A stretch of 13,739 nt of DNA from Pseudomonadota bacterium (GTDB lineage Bacteria; Pseudomonadota; Alphaproteobacteria; Rhizobiales; Segnochrobactraceae). The stretch lies in the NCBI GenBank assembly GCA_023442215.1, contig JAEZMP010000703.1, forward strand, positions 1-13,739, in the 5' to 3' direction. Positions within the stretch are counted from its first letter, which is position 1, and every line of letters begins with the position of its first letter. Positions 1-9,822 of the stretch are shown one piece after another. The notes under the pieces are model-generated. The model was not told the origin of the DNA and made no database searches. It worked only from the letters and a program-made list of their open reading frames with translations. The translations under genes were made by a program, and so were the position numbers.

Positions 1-23
1 GGTCCAAGCCGCGGCGTGGCTCT

Positions 24-920
24 TCAGCCGCTGAGCCCGGCGCTCTCCACCCACCAGTCCGGCCGGGCGTCGGCGATCCTCGCCGCGGCGTGCCGGGCCT
101 CGCCGAGGTCGGCGAACACCGCGAAGCAGGTCGCGCCCGATCCCGAGAGACGGGCGAGCAGCGCGCCGGGCGCCGCCCTCAGCGCGGCGAGCACGGCGTC
201 GATCGACGGTTCCAGTTGCCGGGCCGGCGGTTCCAGGTCGTTGCGGGTCTCCGCCAGCCATTCGGCGAGGTCCGCCGCGTCGCGCCAGGCGAAGCTGTGG
301 TCTGGCACGGCGCGGGCCTCGTCGCGGTCGCCGGCCGCGAGCCCCAGCGTGCGGAACACGGCGGGCGTCGCCAGCATGGCGCGGGAATTGACCAGCACCA
401 CCGCGGCGTCGGGCAGCGCCGGCAGGCGGTCGATGTCGTGGCCGGTGCCGCGGGCGCGCAGCGGCTCGGAATGAAGGCACATCGGCACGTCGGCGCCGAG
501 CGGCCGGGCGATCGTCGCGAGCGCCTCGTCGTCGAGGTCGAGCCGCCACAGCCGCACCAGCATCCGCAGCGCCGCCGCCGCGTCGGCCGAGCCGCCCCCG
601 ATGCCGGACGCCACCGGCAGCCGTTTCACGAGCCGGATCGCAGCGCCCTCGCGGCAGCCGGTCGCGGCGCGCAGCGCCTCGGCGGCGCGGATCACCAGAT
701 TGTCTTCGCCCGCACCGAGCGCGGAGGCGAACGGGCCTTCCACGCTCAGCGACAGCGTGCGCGACGGCGCCGCCGACAGCGCGTCGCCGACGGTCGGGAA
801 CGCCACCACCGTGTCGAGGTCGTGATAGCCGTCGTCACGGCGGCCGACCACGTGCAGCGCGAGGTTGACCTTCGCGCGCGCGGTCTCCGTCAGGAGGCCG
901 ATATCGGCGACGGCGTTCAT
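24..920 (-). CDS. ispE: 4-diphosphocytidyl-2-C-methyl-D-erythritol kinase IspE
   Basis: Cytoplasmic GHMP-family kinase that phosphorylates the 2-hydroxyl of CDP-methylerythritol with ATP, an intermediate step of the MEP (non-mevalonate) isoprenoid pathway. The 298-residue product has the expected family length. Visible motifs: AKVNLALHVVGRRDDGYH at the N-terminus (Lys17 in the position of the conserved catalytic lysine), the ATP-binding glycine loop LPVASGIGGGSADAAA near 101-116, GADVPMCLHS with Asp144 as the likely catalytic base, and the C-terminal GHMP motif LARLSGSGATCFAVF. I chose the ATG at 918-920 because the reading frame further upstream is arginine-rich and overlaps the neighbouring gene; no strong Shine-Dalgarno is seen. 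It lies 52 bp downstream of the TPR gene on the same strand, so co-transcription is likely. The 23 bases beyond its stop, to the window edge, show nothing recognisable. Confidence 0.96.
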   Translation of the reverse strand: MNAVADIGLLTETARAKVNLALHVVGRRDDGYHDLDTVVAFPTVGDALSAAPSRTLSLSVEGPFASALGAGEDNLVIRAAEALRAATGCREGAAIRLVKRLPVASGIGGGSADAAAALRMLVRLWRLDLDDEALATIARPLGADVPMCLHSEPLRARGTGHDIDRLPALPDAAVVLVNSRAMLATPAVFRTLGLAAGDRDEARAVPDHSFAWRDAADLAEWLAETRNDLEPPARQLEPSIDAVLAALRAAPGALLARLSGSGATCFAVFADLGEARHAAARIADARPDWWVESAGLSG

Positions 921-972
921 GCGGGCGTTCTTGCTGGCGTCGATGCCGGCGGCAGGCCGGGGCCGGCCACCG

Positions 973-2934
973 TCACGGCGTCGCCGGCGGCGCGGCAGGG
1001 GCGGGGCTTTCGACCGGCGCCTTTTCGGGCGCGTCCGGCGCATCGGCCGGCGCGTTCGGCGTGTCCGGAACGGCCTTCGGGGCGGCATCGCTCGCCACCG
1101 GCGGCGCCTTCGGGTCGACCTCCGGCTTGGTCTTGGCCGACTGGGTCGGTTCGGGGCCGAGCGGCGGCAGGCCGGATTTCAGCTTCTGCTCGATCTGCGG
1201 GAGAAGGTCCTTGGGGGGCTTCATGTCGCGGGCGTGGGCCCACTGGAAGCGCGCCTCCACCGTGCGGCCGACCCGCCAGTACGCATCGCCGAGATGGTCG
1301 TTGAGCGTCGGATCGTCCGGCATCAGGTCGACGGCGCGCTCCAGATAGGTCACGGCCTCGTCGAACTTGCCGTGCCGGTAGAGCGCCCAGCCGAGGCTGT
1401 CGACGATCGCGCCGTCGGACGGGCGCAGATCGACCGCCTTGCGGATCATCGCCAGCGCCTTGTCGAGGTGGATGCCCTGATCGGCCCAGGTGTAGCCGAG
1501 ATAGTTCAGCACTTCCGGCTGGTCGGGGGAGAGCTTCAGCGCTTCCTCGAAGTCGGGCTCGGCCTTGTCCCACTGCTTGGTGCGCTCGTAGCTGATGCCG
1601 CGATTGTAGAACAGCAGCCAGTCCGACGGTTCCGGATTCTTGATGAGCGCGATGCGGTCGCCGTAGACCTTGGCCGCGTCGGCGAACATGTCGTGGCTGC
1701 GCAGCACCGCGCCGAGCGCCAGCACGGCGCCGGTATCGGTCGGGTCGCCGGCGATCACCTTTTCAAGCTGCTTGCGGGCGTCGTCGACCTTGTCGAGGGC
1801 GTTGAGATTGAGGCCGATCTGGATCTGGCCTTCCCGGTAGAACGCCGAGGAGGGATCGAGCGAGCTGTAATAGCGGATCGCGTCCTTCGGCTTGTTCAGC
1901 CGTTCATAGAGCTCGGCCAGCGCCACGGTGCCGAACTCGTTCTTCGGATCGAGATGCAGCGCGAGGTGCAGATAGGCCGAGGCGAGTTCGGCGCTGCCTT
2001 CGCGCCCGATGGTGGCGCCGAGCGCGGCCAGCGCCGTCGCCGCGCCCGATTTCGCGTTCGGCACGATCGGCGGGCCGTTCTTGCCCTCCGCCACCTGCCG
2101 TTCGAGGCCCTGCACCAGCGGGCCGTCGTGCACGCCGTCGGCGAAGCGGTCGACCACCGAGTCCGCCTCGTTGCGGTCGCCGGCCCGCGCCAGCGCGCGC
2201 GCATAGGCGACCACCACCCGCGGCAGGCCGGGATCGCCGGCATAGGCGTCGCCGAGCCGGACGACGGCCTCATGATGGTCGCCGAGCAGGTCGGCGATCA
2301 GGCCGCCATTGTAAGTGGTGAAGGCCGCGAACATCTCCGCGTTGCTGAGCGCGTCGAGCGCCTCCAGCGCGGCCTTCTCGTTGCCGTCGGCCGCGTAGGT
2401 CCAGGCGATCACGAGCGCGTTGGTCAGCTCGATCAGCGGGCTGCGTGATTTTGCCGCGAGCGTCTTGCGGGCTTCCTCGGTCTTGCCCGCCTCGAAGGCG
2501 TCGACGGCGACCGTCAGGCGTCCGAGCCGGTTCACGTCCGTCGTCGGGCGCAGGTCGGGGGCGAGCGCGATCGCGGCGTCCACGTCGCCGCTCGCCAGCG
2601 ACAGCGTGAAGGTGCGCTCGATCAGGAGCGGGTTGGTCGGGTCTTCCGCGAGCGCCGAGCGGTAGAACGCCGCCGCGGCGGCGAGGTCCTGCTCGTCTCC
2701 CGCCAGCCGCGCCGCAAGATAGTTGCCGGCCAGCGAGTTGAGGCCGCCGAGCGCGGGCGGCAGGTCCGCCGCGGGCACGACCTCGGCGAAGGCCGGCGCG
2801 ACGGCGCCCGCCGGAACGGCGAGGAACGCGGTCGCCATGAGGAGCGCCGCGAGGCGGCGCCGGGACCGGGTTCGCCGGGGCTCGGCGGACGGTGCGCGGA
2901 CGGACGGGCCGTGAACAGGAAACAGCGGCTTCAT
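973..2934 (-). CDS. Exported tetratricopeptide-repeat (TPR) protein
   Basis: The 653-residue product begins with an Arg-rich n-region (PRRTRSRRR) and a hydrophobic stretch at about 28-50 ending AFA, a typical Sec signal peptide cleaved near residue 50. The mature part is built of helical TPR units with the usual W/L-G-Y-A-P spacing. Examples are YNRGISYERTKQWDKAEPDF, LNYLGYTWADQGIHLDKALA and VDSLGWALYRHGKFDEAVTY. The last ~50 residues are a Pro/Ala/Lys-rich, probably disordered tail. TPRs are protein-interaction scaffolds, so a periplasmic or envelope assembly role is inferred; no enzymatic motif is present. The start at 2932-2934 was preferred over a longer frame from 3015 because it places the signal peptide at the N-terminus. 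From memory, such a TPR gene is often found beside ispE in Rhizobiales, but its specific function is not known to me. Confidence 0.9.
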   Translation of the reverse strand: MKPLFPVHGPSVRAPSAEPRRTRSRRRLAALLMATAFLAVPAGAVAPAFAEVVPAADLPPALGGLNSLAGNYLAARLAGDEQDLAAAAAFYRSALAEDPTNPLLIERTFTLSLASGDVDAAIALAPDLRPTTDVNRLGRLTVAVDAFEAGKTEEARKTLAAKSRSPLIELTNALVIAWTYAADGNEKAALEALDALSNAEMFAAFTTYNGGLIADLLGDHHEAVVRLGDAYAGDPGLPRVVVAYARALARAGDRNEADSVVDRFADGVHDGPLVQGLERQVAEGKNGPPIVPNAKSGAATALAALGATIGREGSAELASAYLHLALHLDPKNEFGTVALAELYERLNKPKDAIRYYSSLDPSSAFYREGQIQIGLNLNALDKVDDARKQLEKVIAGDPTDTGAVLALGAVLRSHDMFADAAKVYGDRIALIKNPEPSDWLLFYNRGISYERTKQWDKAEPDFEEALKLSPDQPEVLNYLGYTWADQGIHLDKALAMIRKAVDLRPSDGAIVDSLGWALYRHGKFDEAVTYLERAVDLMPDDPTLNDHLGDAYWRVGRTVEARFQWAHARDMKPPKDLLPQIEQKLKSGLPPLGPEPTQSAKTKPEVDPKAPPVASDAAPKAVPDTPNAPADAPDAPEKAPVESPAPAAPPATP

Positions 2935-3142
2935 ATCGGCGATATCTCGGGCGACACCTGGGGCATCCCTATAGGATGGCCCGCCGAGCGCCCCGCCGCA
3001 AGCCGGCCGATGCAATGCGGGCGGGCCGGGGCATCACGGCTGCGGCACGGCCATGTCACGCAAACGGCCGGTAGGGCTTGCCTTCGCAGGCGCGAAGTTG
3101 CATTCGCAAGCGCAACGAACACGATGTCTGGGAGACGTTCGG
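2935..3142. promoter_or_regulatory. Divergent intergenic region between the TPR gene and ppdK
   Basis: This 208-bp gap separates two divergently transcribed genes and must hold promoters for both the TPR-ispE unit and ppdK. I see no confident sigma-70 pair. Notable structure lies at 3082-3109: CTTCGC-AGGC-GCGAAG (3082-3097), followed immediately by TTGC-ATTC-GCAA (3098-3109). The hexamer TTCGCA recurs at 3083 and 3103, exactly 20 bp apart. These are possible operator half-sites, but no regulator can be named. Confidence 0.4.
3130..3135 (+). promoter_or_regulatory. Ribosome-binding site of ppdK
   Basis: The sequence GGGAGA ends seven bases before the ATG at 3143. It decides the start in favour of 3143 over the in-frame ATG at 3053, whose extra 30 codons have no family counterpart that I recognise. 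Confidence 0.75.
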
Positions 3143-5809
<2,667 letters not shown>

Positions 5810-5814
5810 GGTTC

Positions 5815-5831
5815 GGGGCCGGCGCGGCCCC
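5815..5831 (+). terminator. Hairpin just downstream of ppdK
   Basis: GGGGCC (5815-5820) and GGCCCC (5826-5831) pair perfectly around a GGCGC loop, five bases after the ppdK stop codon. No T-run follows, so it is a putative terminator or 3'-end stabiliser rather than a classic intrinsic terminator. Confidence 0.45.
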
Positions 5832-5839
5832 GCCTTCCG

Positions 5840-5865
5840 CACCGGCGGCCGCCCGGCCGCCGGTG
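5840..5865 (+). terminator. Near-perfect 26-bp palindrome, probable terminator hairpin
   Basis: The arms CACCGGCGGCCG (5840-5851) and CGGCCGCCGGTG (5854-5865) are exact reverse complements separated by only CC. The stem is very GC-rich and lies about 30 bp after the ppdK stop, in tandem with the hairpin at 5815-5831. No U-tract follows. It may end ppdK transcription, being symmetric it could act in both directions, or it could protect the mRNA 3' end. Confidence 0.5.
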
Positions 5866-6005
5866 TGATTCAATCCGTCGCAGGAGGCCGGATATCCCGC
5901 GGCGGCGATCCCATGCGAGCATGTCCGGGATTTCTTTGCGCCCCGGCGGTTTCATCCGCCCGCAATGCGCGCCCCGCGCTGTATCCTGTGCGGGCAGCCC
6001 GCCCT

Positions 6006-6011
6006 GGAAGG
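6006..6011 (+). promoter_or_regulatory. Ribosome-binding site of dcd
   Basis: GGAAGG lies five bases before the ATG at 6017 and decides that start over the longer in-frame ATG at 5921. The protein from 6017 begins MILTDREI, as dCTP deaminases do. Confidence 0.75.
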
Positions 6012-6016
6012 CCCTG

Positions 6017-6568
6017 ATGATCCTGACCGACCGCGAGATCCGTCACTCCATCGAAACCGGCGCCATCGAGATCGTGCCGCGGCCGCCGGAGGAGGCGTTC
6101 GCGCCGACCAGCGTCGACCTCACGCTCTACCGGCGCATCAAGGTGTTCCGGCCGTCCGCCGGCGACGAGCCGGCGCCGATCGATCCGGCCGCGCCGGGCT
6201 ACGTGTTCGCCGAAACCATCGATGCCATCAGCGTCGGCGTGGAGATCGGGCCGGAAGGCTTCGTCATCCAGCCGCAGCAGCTCGTGCTGGCCTGGACCGC
6301 CGAGGCGGTGCTGCTGGTGCCGAGCGCCCGCATCGTCGGCCGCCTCGAAGGCAAGAGCGCGCTCGCGCGGCTCGGCCTCGCCGTCCACGTCACCGCGCCC
6401 ACCATCCATGCCGGGTCGAGCGGCCAGATCCAGCTCGAGATCGTCAATCACGGTCCGCGGCCGATCGTGCTCCGGGCGGGCATGCGCATCTGCCAGCTCA
6501 TCCTCGAACAGACCCTCGGCGTGCCCGAGCGCGGCTACGGCGGCCAGTTCCGCGGCCAGATCGGCTGA
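6017..6568 (+). CDS. dcd: dCTP deaminase family protein
   Basis: Predicted cytoplasmic nucleotide-pool enzyme of the dUTPase/dCTP deaminase fold, deaminating dCTP to dUTP for thymidylate synthesis. Some short members also hydrolyse dUTP, and this sequence cannot rule that out. The 183-residue length fits. Visible motifs: MILTDREI at the start, RLEGKSALARLGLAVHVTA (Ser114 and Arg118 in the substrate-binding segment), and GQIQLEIVNHGP with Glu141 aligned to the catalytic glutamate of E. coli Dcd (Glu138). A C-terminal GYGGQFRGQ segment resembles the tail that closes the active site in trimeric relatives. Two positions differ from E. coli Dcd: GRSS is GKSA here, and IDPGWSG is IHAGSSG. I believe similar sequences exist in a distinct Dcd subfamily. 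The gene stands alone, 207 bp after ppdK, with its own Shine-Dalgarno. Confidence 0.9.
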   Translation: MILTDREIRHSIETGAIEIVPRPPEEAFAPTSVDLTLYRRIKVFRPSAGDEPAPIDPAAPGYVFAETIDAISVGVEIGPEGFVIQPQQLVLAWTAEAVLLVPSARIVGRLEGKSALARLGLAVHVTAPTIHAGSSGQIQLEIVNHGPRPIVLRAGMRICQLILEQTLGVPERGYGGQFRGQIG

Positions 6569-6787
6569 TCCGCTCTGGCTCTCCGACATCGCCTGCGGAG
6601 CTGCATCGACGTTCGTCGGGCCAGCTTCGCCGCTGTTGCGCCACCGCGCCAAAGGTTCCGCAAACGGCGGCCTCGGTCGCAAACGGACGCAATCCGACCG
6701 GTCCGGTTAACTCGCCGTCAAGGTTAATATCAGCATTCTCGCCGGCAGGACGGATCGCGCACAGGGCGCGGATTCGCACGCGTTGCC

Positions 6788-6792
6788 GGGAG
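6788..6792 (+). promoter_or_regulatory. Ribosome-binding site of the SleB-type hydrolase
   Basis: GGGAG is placed eight bases before the ATG at 6801. It favours that ATG over an in-frame TTG at 6783. Confidence 0.65.
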
Positions 6793-6800
6793 TTCTGCCG

Positions 6801-8078
6801 ATGGAGTGGGTCGCCGCCCGTCCCGTTCTGGAGTTGACGGGTTCCCGGCATCATTGGTCGCGGCTTCATGTGCCGCGCCGCTCACCGAAGGCGCCGTTGG
6901 TCGCGCGCGGGCTCGCCACCGCGTCGGGCCTCGGCAAGCGGGTCTTCCTCGTCGCCCTTGCCCTGATGGCGCTCACCACCGAGGTGGCGATGCAGGACAT
7001 CCGCGGCCTCGTCGCGGAAGCCGAAGCAGGCGAACCGCGCTGGGCCGCCCGCATCGTCGCCGCGCCCGCCGGCAGCACTCAGGCCCCGACCTTCGCCTAT
7101 GCCGACATGAACGGCCGGTCCCCGGCGGACCTCGCCATGGTGTCCGACCGGCGCGACGCTCCGGTCGCCGTCGCCGGGCTCGACGCCTTCGCCGGCCGCC
7201 TCGACAACGACGAGCACGTCCAGCGCGTCGCCAAGGGCGCCCGGCTGATCACGCTCGCCGCCCGCGCCGACGACGGCGAGCCGGCCGCCGGCAACATCTT
7301 CAGGCCCGCGAGCTATTATGGCGAGATCGGCAACGAGGCGATGCCACGCGTCGCCTTCGTGCGCACCCCGCCGCTGGCCCCGGAAGACCCGAAGGCGATG
7401 CTGGCGCTGCGGGAGCAGGAGAAGGGCGACCTCTCGATCACCGCCATCGACCGCGAGAAGCAGATCGCCGCCCGCACCGTCGCCGCCGCCAGCGCGTCCG
7501 TGGTCTCCGCCTTCGCCGCATCGAGCGGCTTCGATGTCGAGGCGCCGTTCCGCGTCCTGCTCGGCGACAACGGCATCGAAATCCCCGACGAGGAAGAGGT
7601 CACGCCGGAGGAACTCGCCGTCGATCCCCATGCCTGGGCCGGCAAGCCGCTGCCGTTCGAGGTGGTGAAGCCGGCGGAGCAGCAGTGCCTTGCCGAGGCC
7701 GTTTATTTCGAGGCCCGTGGCGAGCCGTTCGACGGGCAGGTGGCGGTCGCCGAGGTGGTGCTGAACCGGGTGCGCAATCCGGCCTATCCGAACACCATCT
7801 GCGGCGTCGTCTACCAGAACAAGAATCTCTACAACCGCTGCCAGTTCTCGTTCGCCTGCGACTTCATCCCCGACCGCGTGATTCCCGGCCCGGCCTGGGA
7901 TCAGGCCCAGCTCATCGCCCGCGAGACGACCGCCGGCCGGCTCTCGGTCCCCGGCCTCACCACCGCCACCCACTACCACGCCACCTATGTCCGGCCGCGC
8001 TGGGCGAGCCTTTTCAAGCGCGAGAAGCAGATCGGGCTGCACGTGTTCTATTCGACGTGGGGCGGCGGCTGGAGCTGA
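6801..8078 (+). CDS. SleB-family cell wall hydrolase, membrane-anchored
   Basis: The 425-residue product has three parts. There is a basic N-terminus followed by one hydrophobic segment at about 47-62 (RVFLVALALMALTT), likely an uncleaved inner-membrane anchor. A ~220-residue Ala/Asp/Glu-rich linker without a recognised domain follows. The C-terminal Hydrolase_2 (SleB-like) domain starts near residue 290: CLAEAVYFEARGEPFDGQVA, then EVVLNRV, YQNKNLYNRCQFSFACD and TTATHYHATYV. Glu304 in YFEARGE is the likely catalytic glutamate. SleB proteins are lytic transglycosylase-like enzymes that cut peptidoglycan glycan strands. Outside spore-formers they are assigned to wall remodelling, so a periplasmic role in growth or division is inferred. 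It converges with the phosphatase gene, 27 bp from stop to stop. The 232-bp upstream gap holds two GGTTAA repeats. Confidence 0.92.
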   Translation: MEWVAARPVLELTGSRHHWSRLHVPRRSPKAPLVARGLATASGLGKRVFLVALALMALTTEVAMQDIRGLVAEAEAGEPRWAARIVAAPAGSTQAPTFAYADMNGRSPADLAMVSDRRDAPVAVAGLDAFAGRLDNDEHVQRVAKGARLITLAARADDGEPAAGNIFRPASYYGEIGNEAMPRVAFVRTPPLAPEDPKAMLALREQEKGDLSITAIDREKQIAARTVAAASASVVSAFAASSGFDVEAPFRVLLGDNGIEIPDEEEVTPEELAVDPHAWAGKPLPFEVVKPAEQQCLAEAVYFEARGEPFDGQVAVAEVVLNRVRNPAYPNTICGVVYQNKNLYNRCQFSFACDFIPDRVIPGPAWDQAQLIARETTAGRLSVPGLTTATHYHATYVRPRWASLFKREKQIGLHVFYSTWGGGWS

Positions 8079-8105
8079 TCGCCCGCCGCCGGCCGGACAT
8101 CTCCG

Positions 8106-8609
8106 TCAGAATTCCAGCTTGAACGGATGCCCCTCGAAGGCGTCGCGGCCCCGGCCGATGGCGGCGACCGCGGTCGACATCCGCCCGCCGCGGCCGAGCT
8201 GCGCGTCGGCGATCGCGACCAGCCGGCTGTTGGGCGTGGCCGAAGGCGAGGCCGCCCGCAGCGCGAGCGCGATCTCGCGTTCGTCGCGGGTGGGATTGAG
8301 CGCGCAGGCGGAAATGAACGCCGCGGCGGTCGAGCGGCTGATCCCGGCGAAGCAGTGGATCACCAGCGGCGCCTGGCGCGGCCAGCGCCCGACGAAATCG
8401 AGCAGCGCCTCGACGTGCTCGGCCCCGGGCGGCGTCATGCCCTCCGCCGGCGAGACGATGTCGTTGAAGCCCAGGAACAGATGATCCTCGGCGGCGACCG
8501 TCTTCGGCCGAACCACTTCCGTGTCGGCGTTGATCAGGGTGACGACGTGTCGGGCGCCCGTGGTCTCCACGACGTGGTGGAGACGGGCCAGCGAGCAGAC
8601 ATGGATCAT
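8106..8609 (-). CDS. Tyrosine/dual-specificity-type protein phosphatase
   Basis: The 167-residue cytoplasmic protein carries the cysteine-phosphatase signature HCFAGISRST (HC-x5-R-S), with nucleophile Cys86 and phosphate-binding Arg92. Asp50 in GFNDIVSPAEG is a plausible general acid. Length and motif order fit small PTP/DSP-fold proteins, which remove phosphate from tyrosine or other phosphomonoesters via a cysteinyl-phosphate intermediate; the substrate here is unknown. It lies 115 bp downstream of tonB on the same strand. It could be read through from the TonB unit, but an inverted repeat in that gap (8617-8657) argues for separate control. A short Shine-Dalgarno-like GAGAAG precedes the ATG by five bases and falls inside that inverted repeat. 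No signal peptide is seen. Confidence 0.88.
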   Translation of the reverse strand: MIHVCSLARLHHVVETTGARHVVTLINADTEVVRPKTVAAEDHLFLGFNDIVSPAEGMTPPGAEHVEALLDFVGRWPRQAPLVIHCFAGISRSTAAAFISACALNPTRDEREIALALRAASPSATPNSRLVAIADAQLGRGGRMSTAVAAIGRGRDAFEGHPFKLEF

Positions 8610-8616
8610 GGCGACT

Positions 8617-8657
8617 TCTCTCGGCGGACGCCGGCGGTGCGGCCGGCGAGCGAGAGA
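8617..8657 (-). promoter_or_regulatory. Stem-loop covering the phosphatase ribosome-binding site
   Basis: On the plus strand TCTCTCG (8617-8623) pairs with CGAGAGA (8651-8657), and inside it GCCGGC (8630-8635) pairs with GCCGGC (8642-8647). In the minus-strand transcript the 3' arm holds GAGAGA of the purine-rich stretch just before the phosphatase AUG. The structure could hide the ribosome-binding site. It also lies downstream of tonB and might act as a terminator, although no T-run follows. Confidence 0.5.
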
Positions 8658-8724
8658 TAGTCCGCTTTGCCCCGGGAGGAAATGGACGCCCGCGCGAACC
8701 CGCGCGCCCCGCCATCCGCAGGTT

Positions 8725-9726
8725 TCAGCGGCGGAAATTGATCGGCACGGTTACGGTGAGCTGCGCGTTGTCCATCTCGGGCGGGATCGGCGGGATCGCG
8801 GCGGAGCGCACGGCCCCGAGCGCGGCCGCGTCGAGATCGGGATGGCCGGCCGAGCGCACCACCGTCGCGCTCAGCACGGTGCCCGCCCTGTCGATGGTGA
8901 AGCGCACGGAGGTCACGCCCCCGCTCGTCACGCCGGCCGGGAAGCGCTTGCGCCGCTCGATGGCGGCGCGCACCCGCGAGCCGAAGTCCCGCGCCGCGGC
9001 TGCCGAGGCGGTGCGGGCCACCTGGCTCGCCTCGCCGGCGGCCGCTTCGGAGTTCGCCGAGGTTCGGGGCGCCACGGTCTTCTTGGCGACGCGCGCGTCG
9101 GCGATGGCGCGGGGTTTCTCCTTGGCCGGCGGCTTGCGCACCGGCTCCGCCGGCTTCTCCTCCGGTACGGGCCGGGCGGGCATTTCCGGCGGCAGCGGCA
9201 CGGCGGCGACCTCGGCGCTGTCGGCGGCCACCGCGGCGGGGTCGATCGCCTCGGTTTCCGTCACGGGCTCCGCGGCGGCGGGCACCGCCTCGGATGTCTC
9301 GGCGGTCTCGGCGTCGACGGCAGCCACCGTGTCCGGCGGAACGTCCGCCGTCGCCGTCGGGTCGACCGGCGCGGCCACCGTCTCGGCCTCAACCGCTTCG
9401 GACGCGTCCTCGGGCGGCGTGATCTCCGAAACGGTATCGAGGGTCTCGGACGGGCCGGCGGACTGGGCGGCGTCGGCGGAATCCAGCGCCTCGGCCTGCT
9501 CCATCGGCAGCGGCGGCAGTTCCATGGCGATGGCGGCGGCGGTCTCGCCGGCGGTCGGAGGCGGGGCAGGGCGCAGCAGCAGGGCGGCGACCGCCGCGAC
9601 GTGGAGCGCGAGCACCGCCGCGCCGCAGAGGAGCCAGCCGCGCAGGCTCGAACGCCGCGACAGCGTGCTCGCGAGCGCCGCCACGTCCAAGCTTCCATCG
9701 AGCCTGCCGGCATCGAGCGCGGCCAT
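8725..9726 (-). CDS. tonB: TonB-family energy transducer
   Basis: The 333-residue product has TonB architecture: a short cytoplasmic N-terminus, one transmembrane helix at about 31-52 (WLLCGAAVLALHVAAVAALL), and a long Ala/Glu/Pro-rich periplasmic spacer with a Pro-Lys-rich end (PEEKPAEPVRKPPAKEKPR). A C-terminal TonB domain covers roughly the last 90 residues (RVRAAIERRKRFPAG, VRFTIDRAGTVLSATVVRSA, ending VTVPINFRR). It would transmit the energised state of ExbB/ExbD to outer-membrane TonB-dependent receptors for iron chelates, heme or cobalamin. The ATG at 9724-9726 was chosen because it puts the helix near the N-terminus and has GGGGA upstream; the frame stays open to 9975 without any family-like sequence. 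It is third in the exbB-exbD-tonB order, but 245 bp from exbD with a repeat element between. No receptor gene is in view. Confidence 0.93.
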   Translation of the reverse strand: MAALDAGRLDGSLDVAALASTLSRRSSLRGWLLCGAAVLALHVAAVAALLLRPAPPPTAGETAAAIAMELPPLPMEQAEALDSADAAQSAGPSETLDTVSEITPPEDASEAVEAETVAAPVDPTATADVPPDTVAAVDAETAETSEAVPAAAEPVTETEAIDPAAVAADSAEVAAVPLPPEMPARPVPEEKPAEPVRKPPAKEKPRAIADARVAKKTVAPRTSANSEAAAGEASQVARTASAAAARDFGSRVRAAIERRKRFPAGVTSGGVTSVRFTIDRAGTVLSATVVRSAGHPDLDAAALGAVRSAAIPPIPPEMDNAQLTVTVPINFRR

Positions 9727-9822
9727 GGCGTCGTTCCCCGTCGGTTGATGCCGGGGCCGTCCGGCGAACGTGGCCGCCGGAACCGGCCTCATGCCGTCCG
9801 TTGCCCGCGATGCGCCGGGCTT

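Noticed and set aside
865..2448. Plus-strand 527-codon open frame opposite the TPR gene and ispE
   Set aside because: Arg/Val/Glu-rich translation with no recognisable domain. It is the mirror of strongly family-like minus-strand genes and a common artefact of very GC-rich codon use.
8079..8105. Bidirectional terminator in the 27-bp gap between the convergent hydrolase and phosphatase genes
   Set aside because: Only short CCGGCCGG symmetry is seen, with no stem long enough or T-run to support a terminator.
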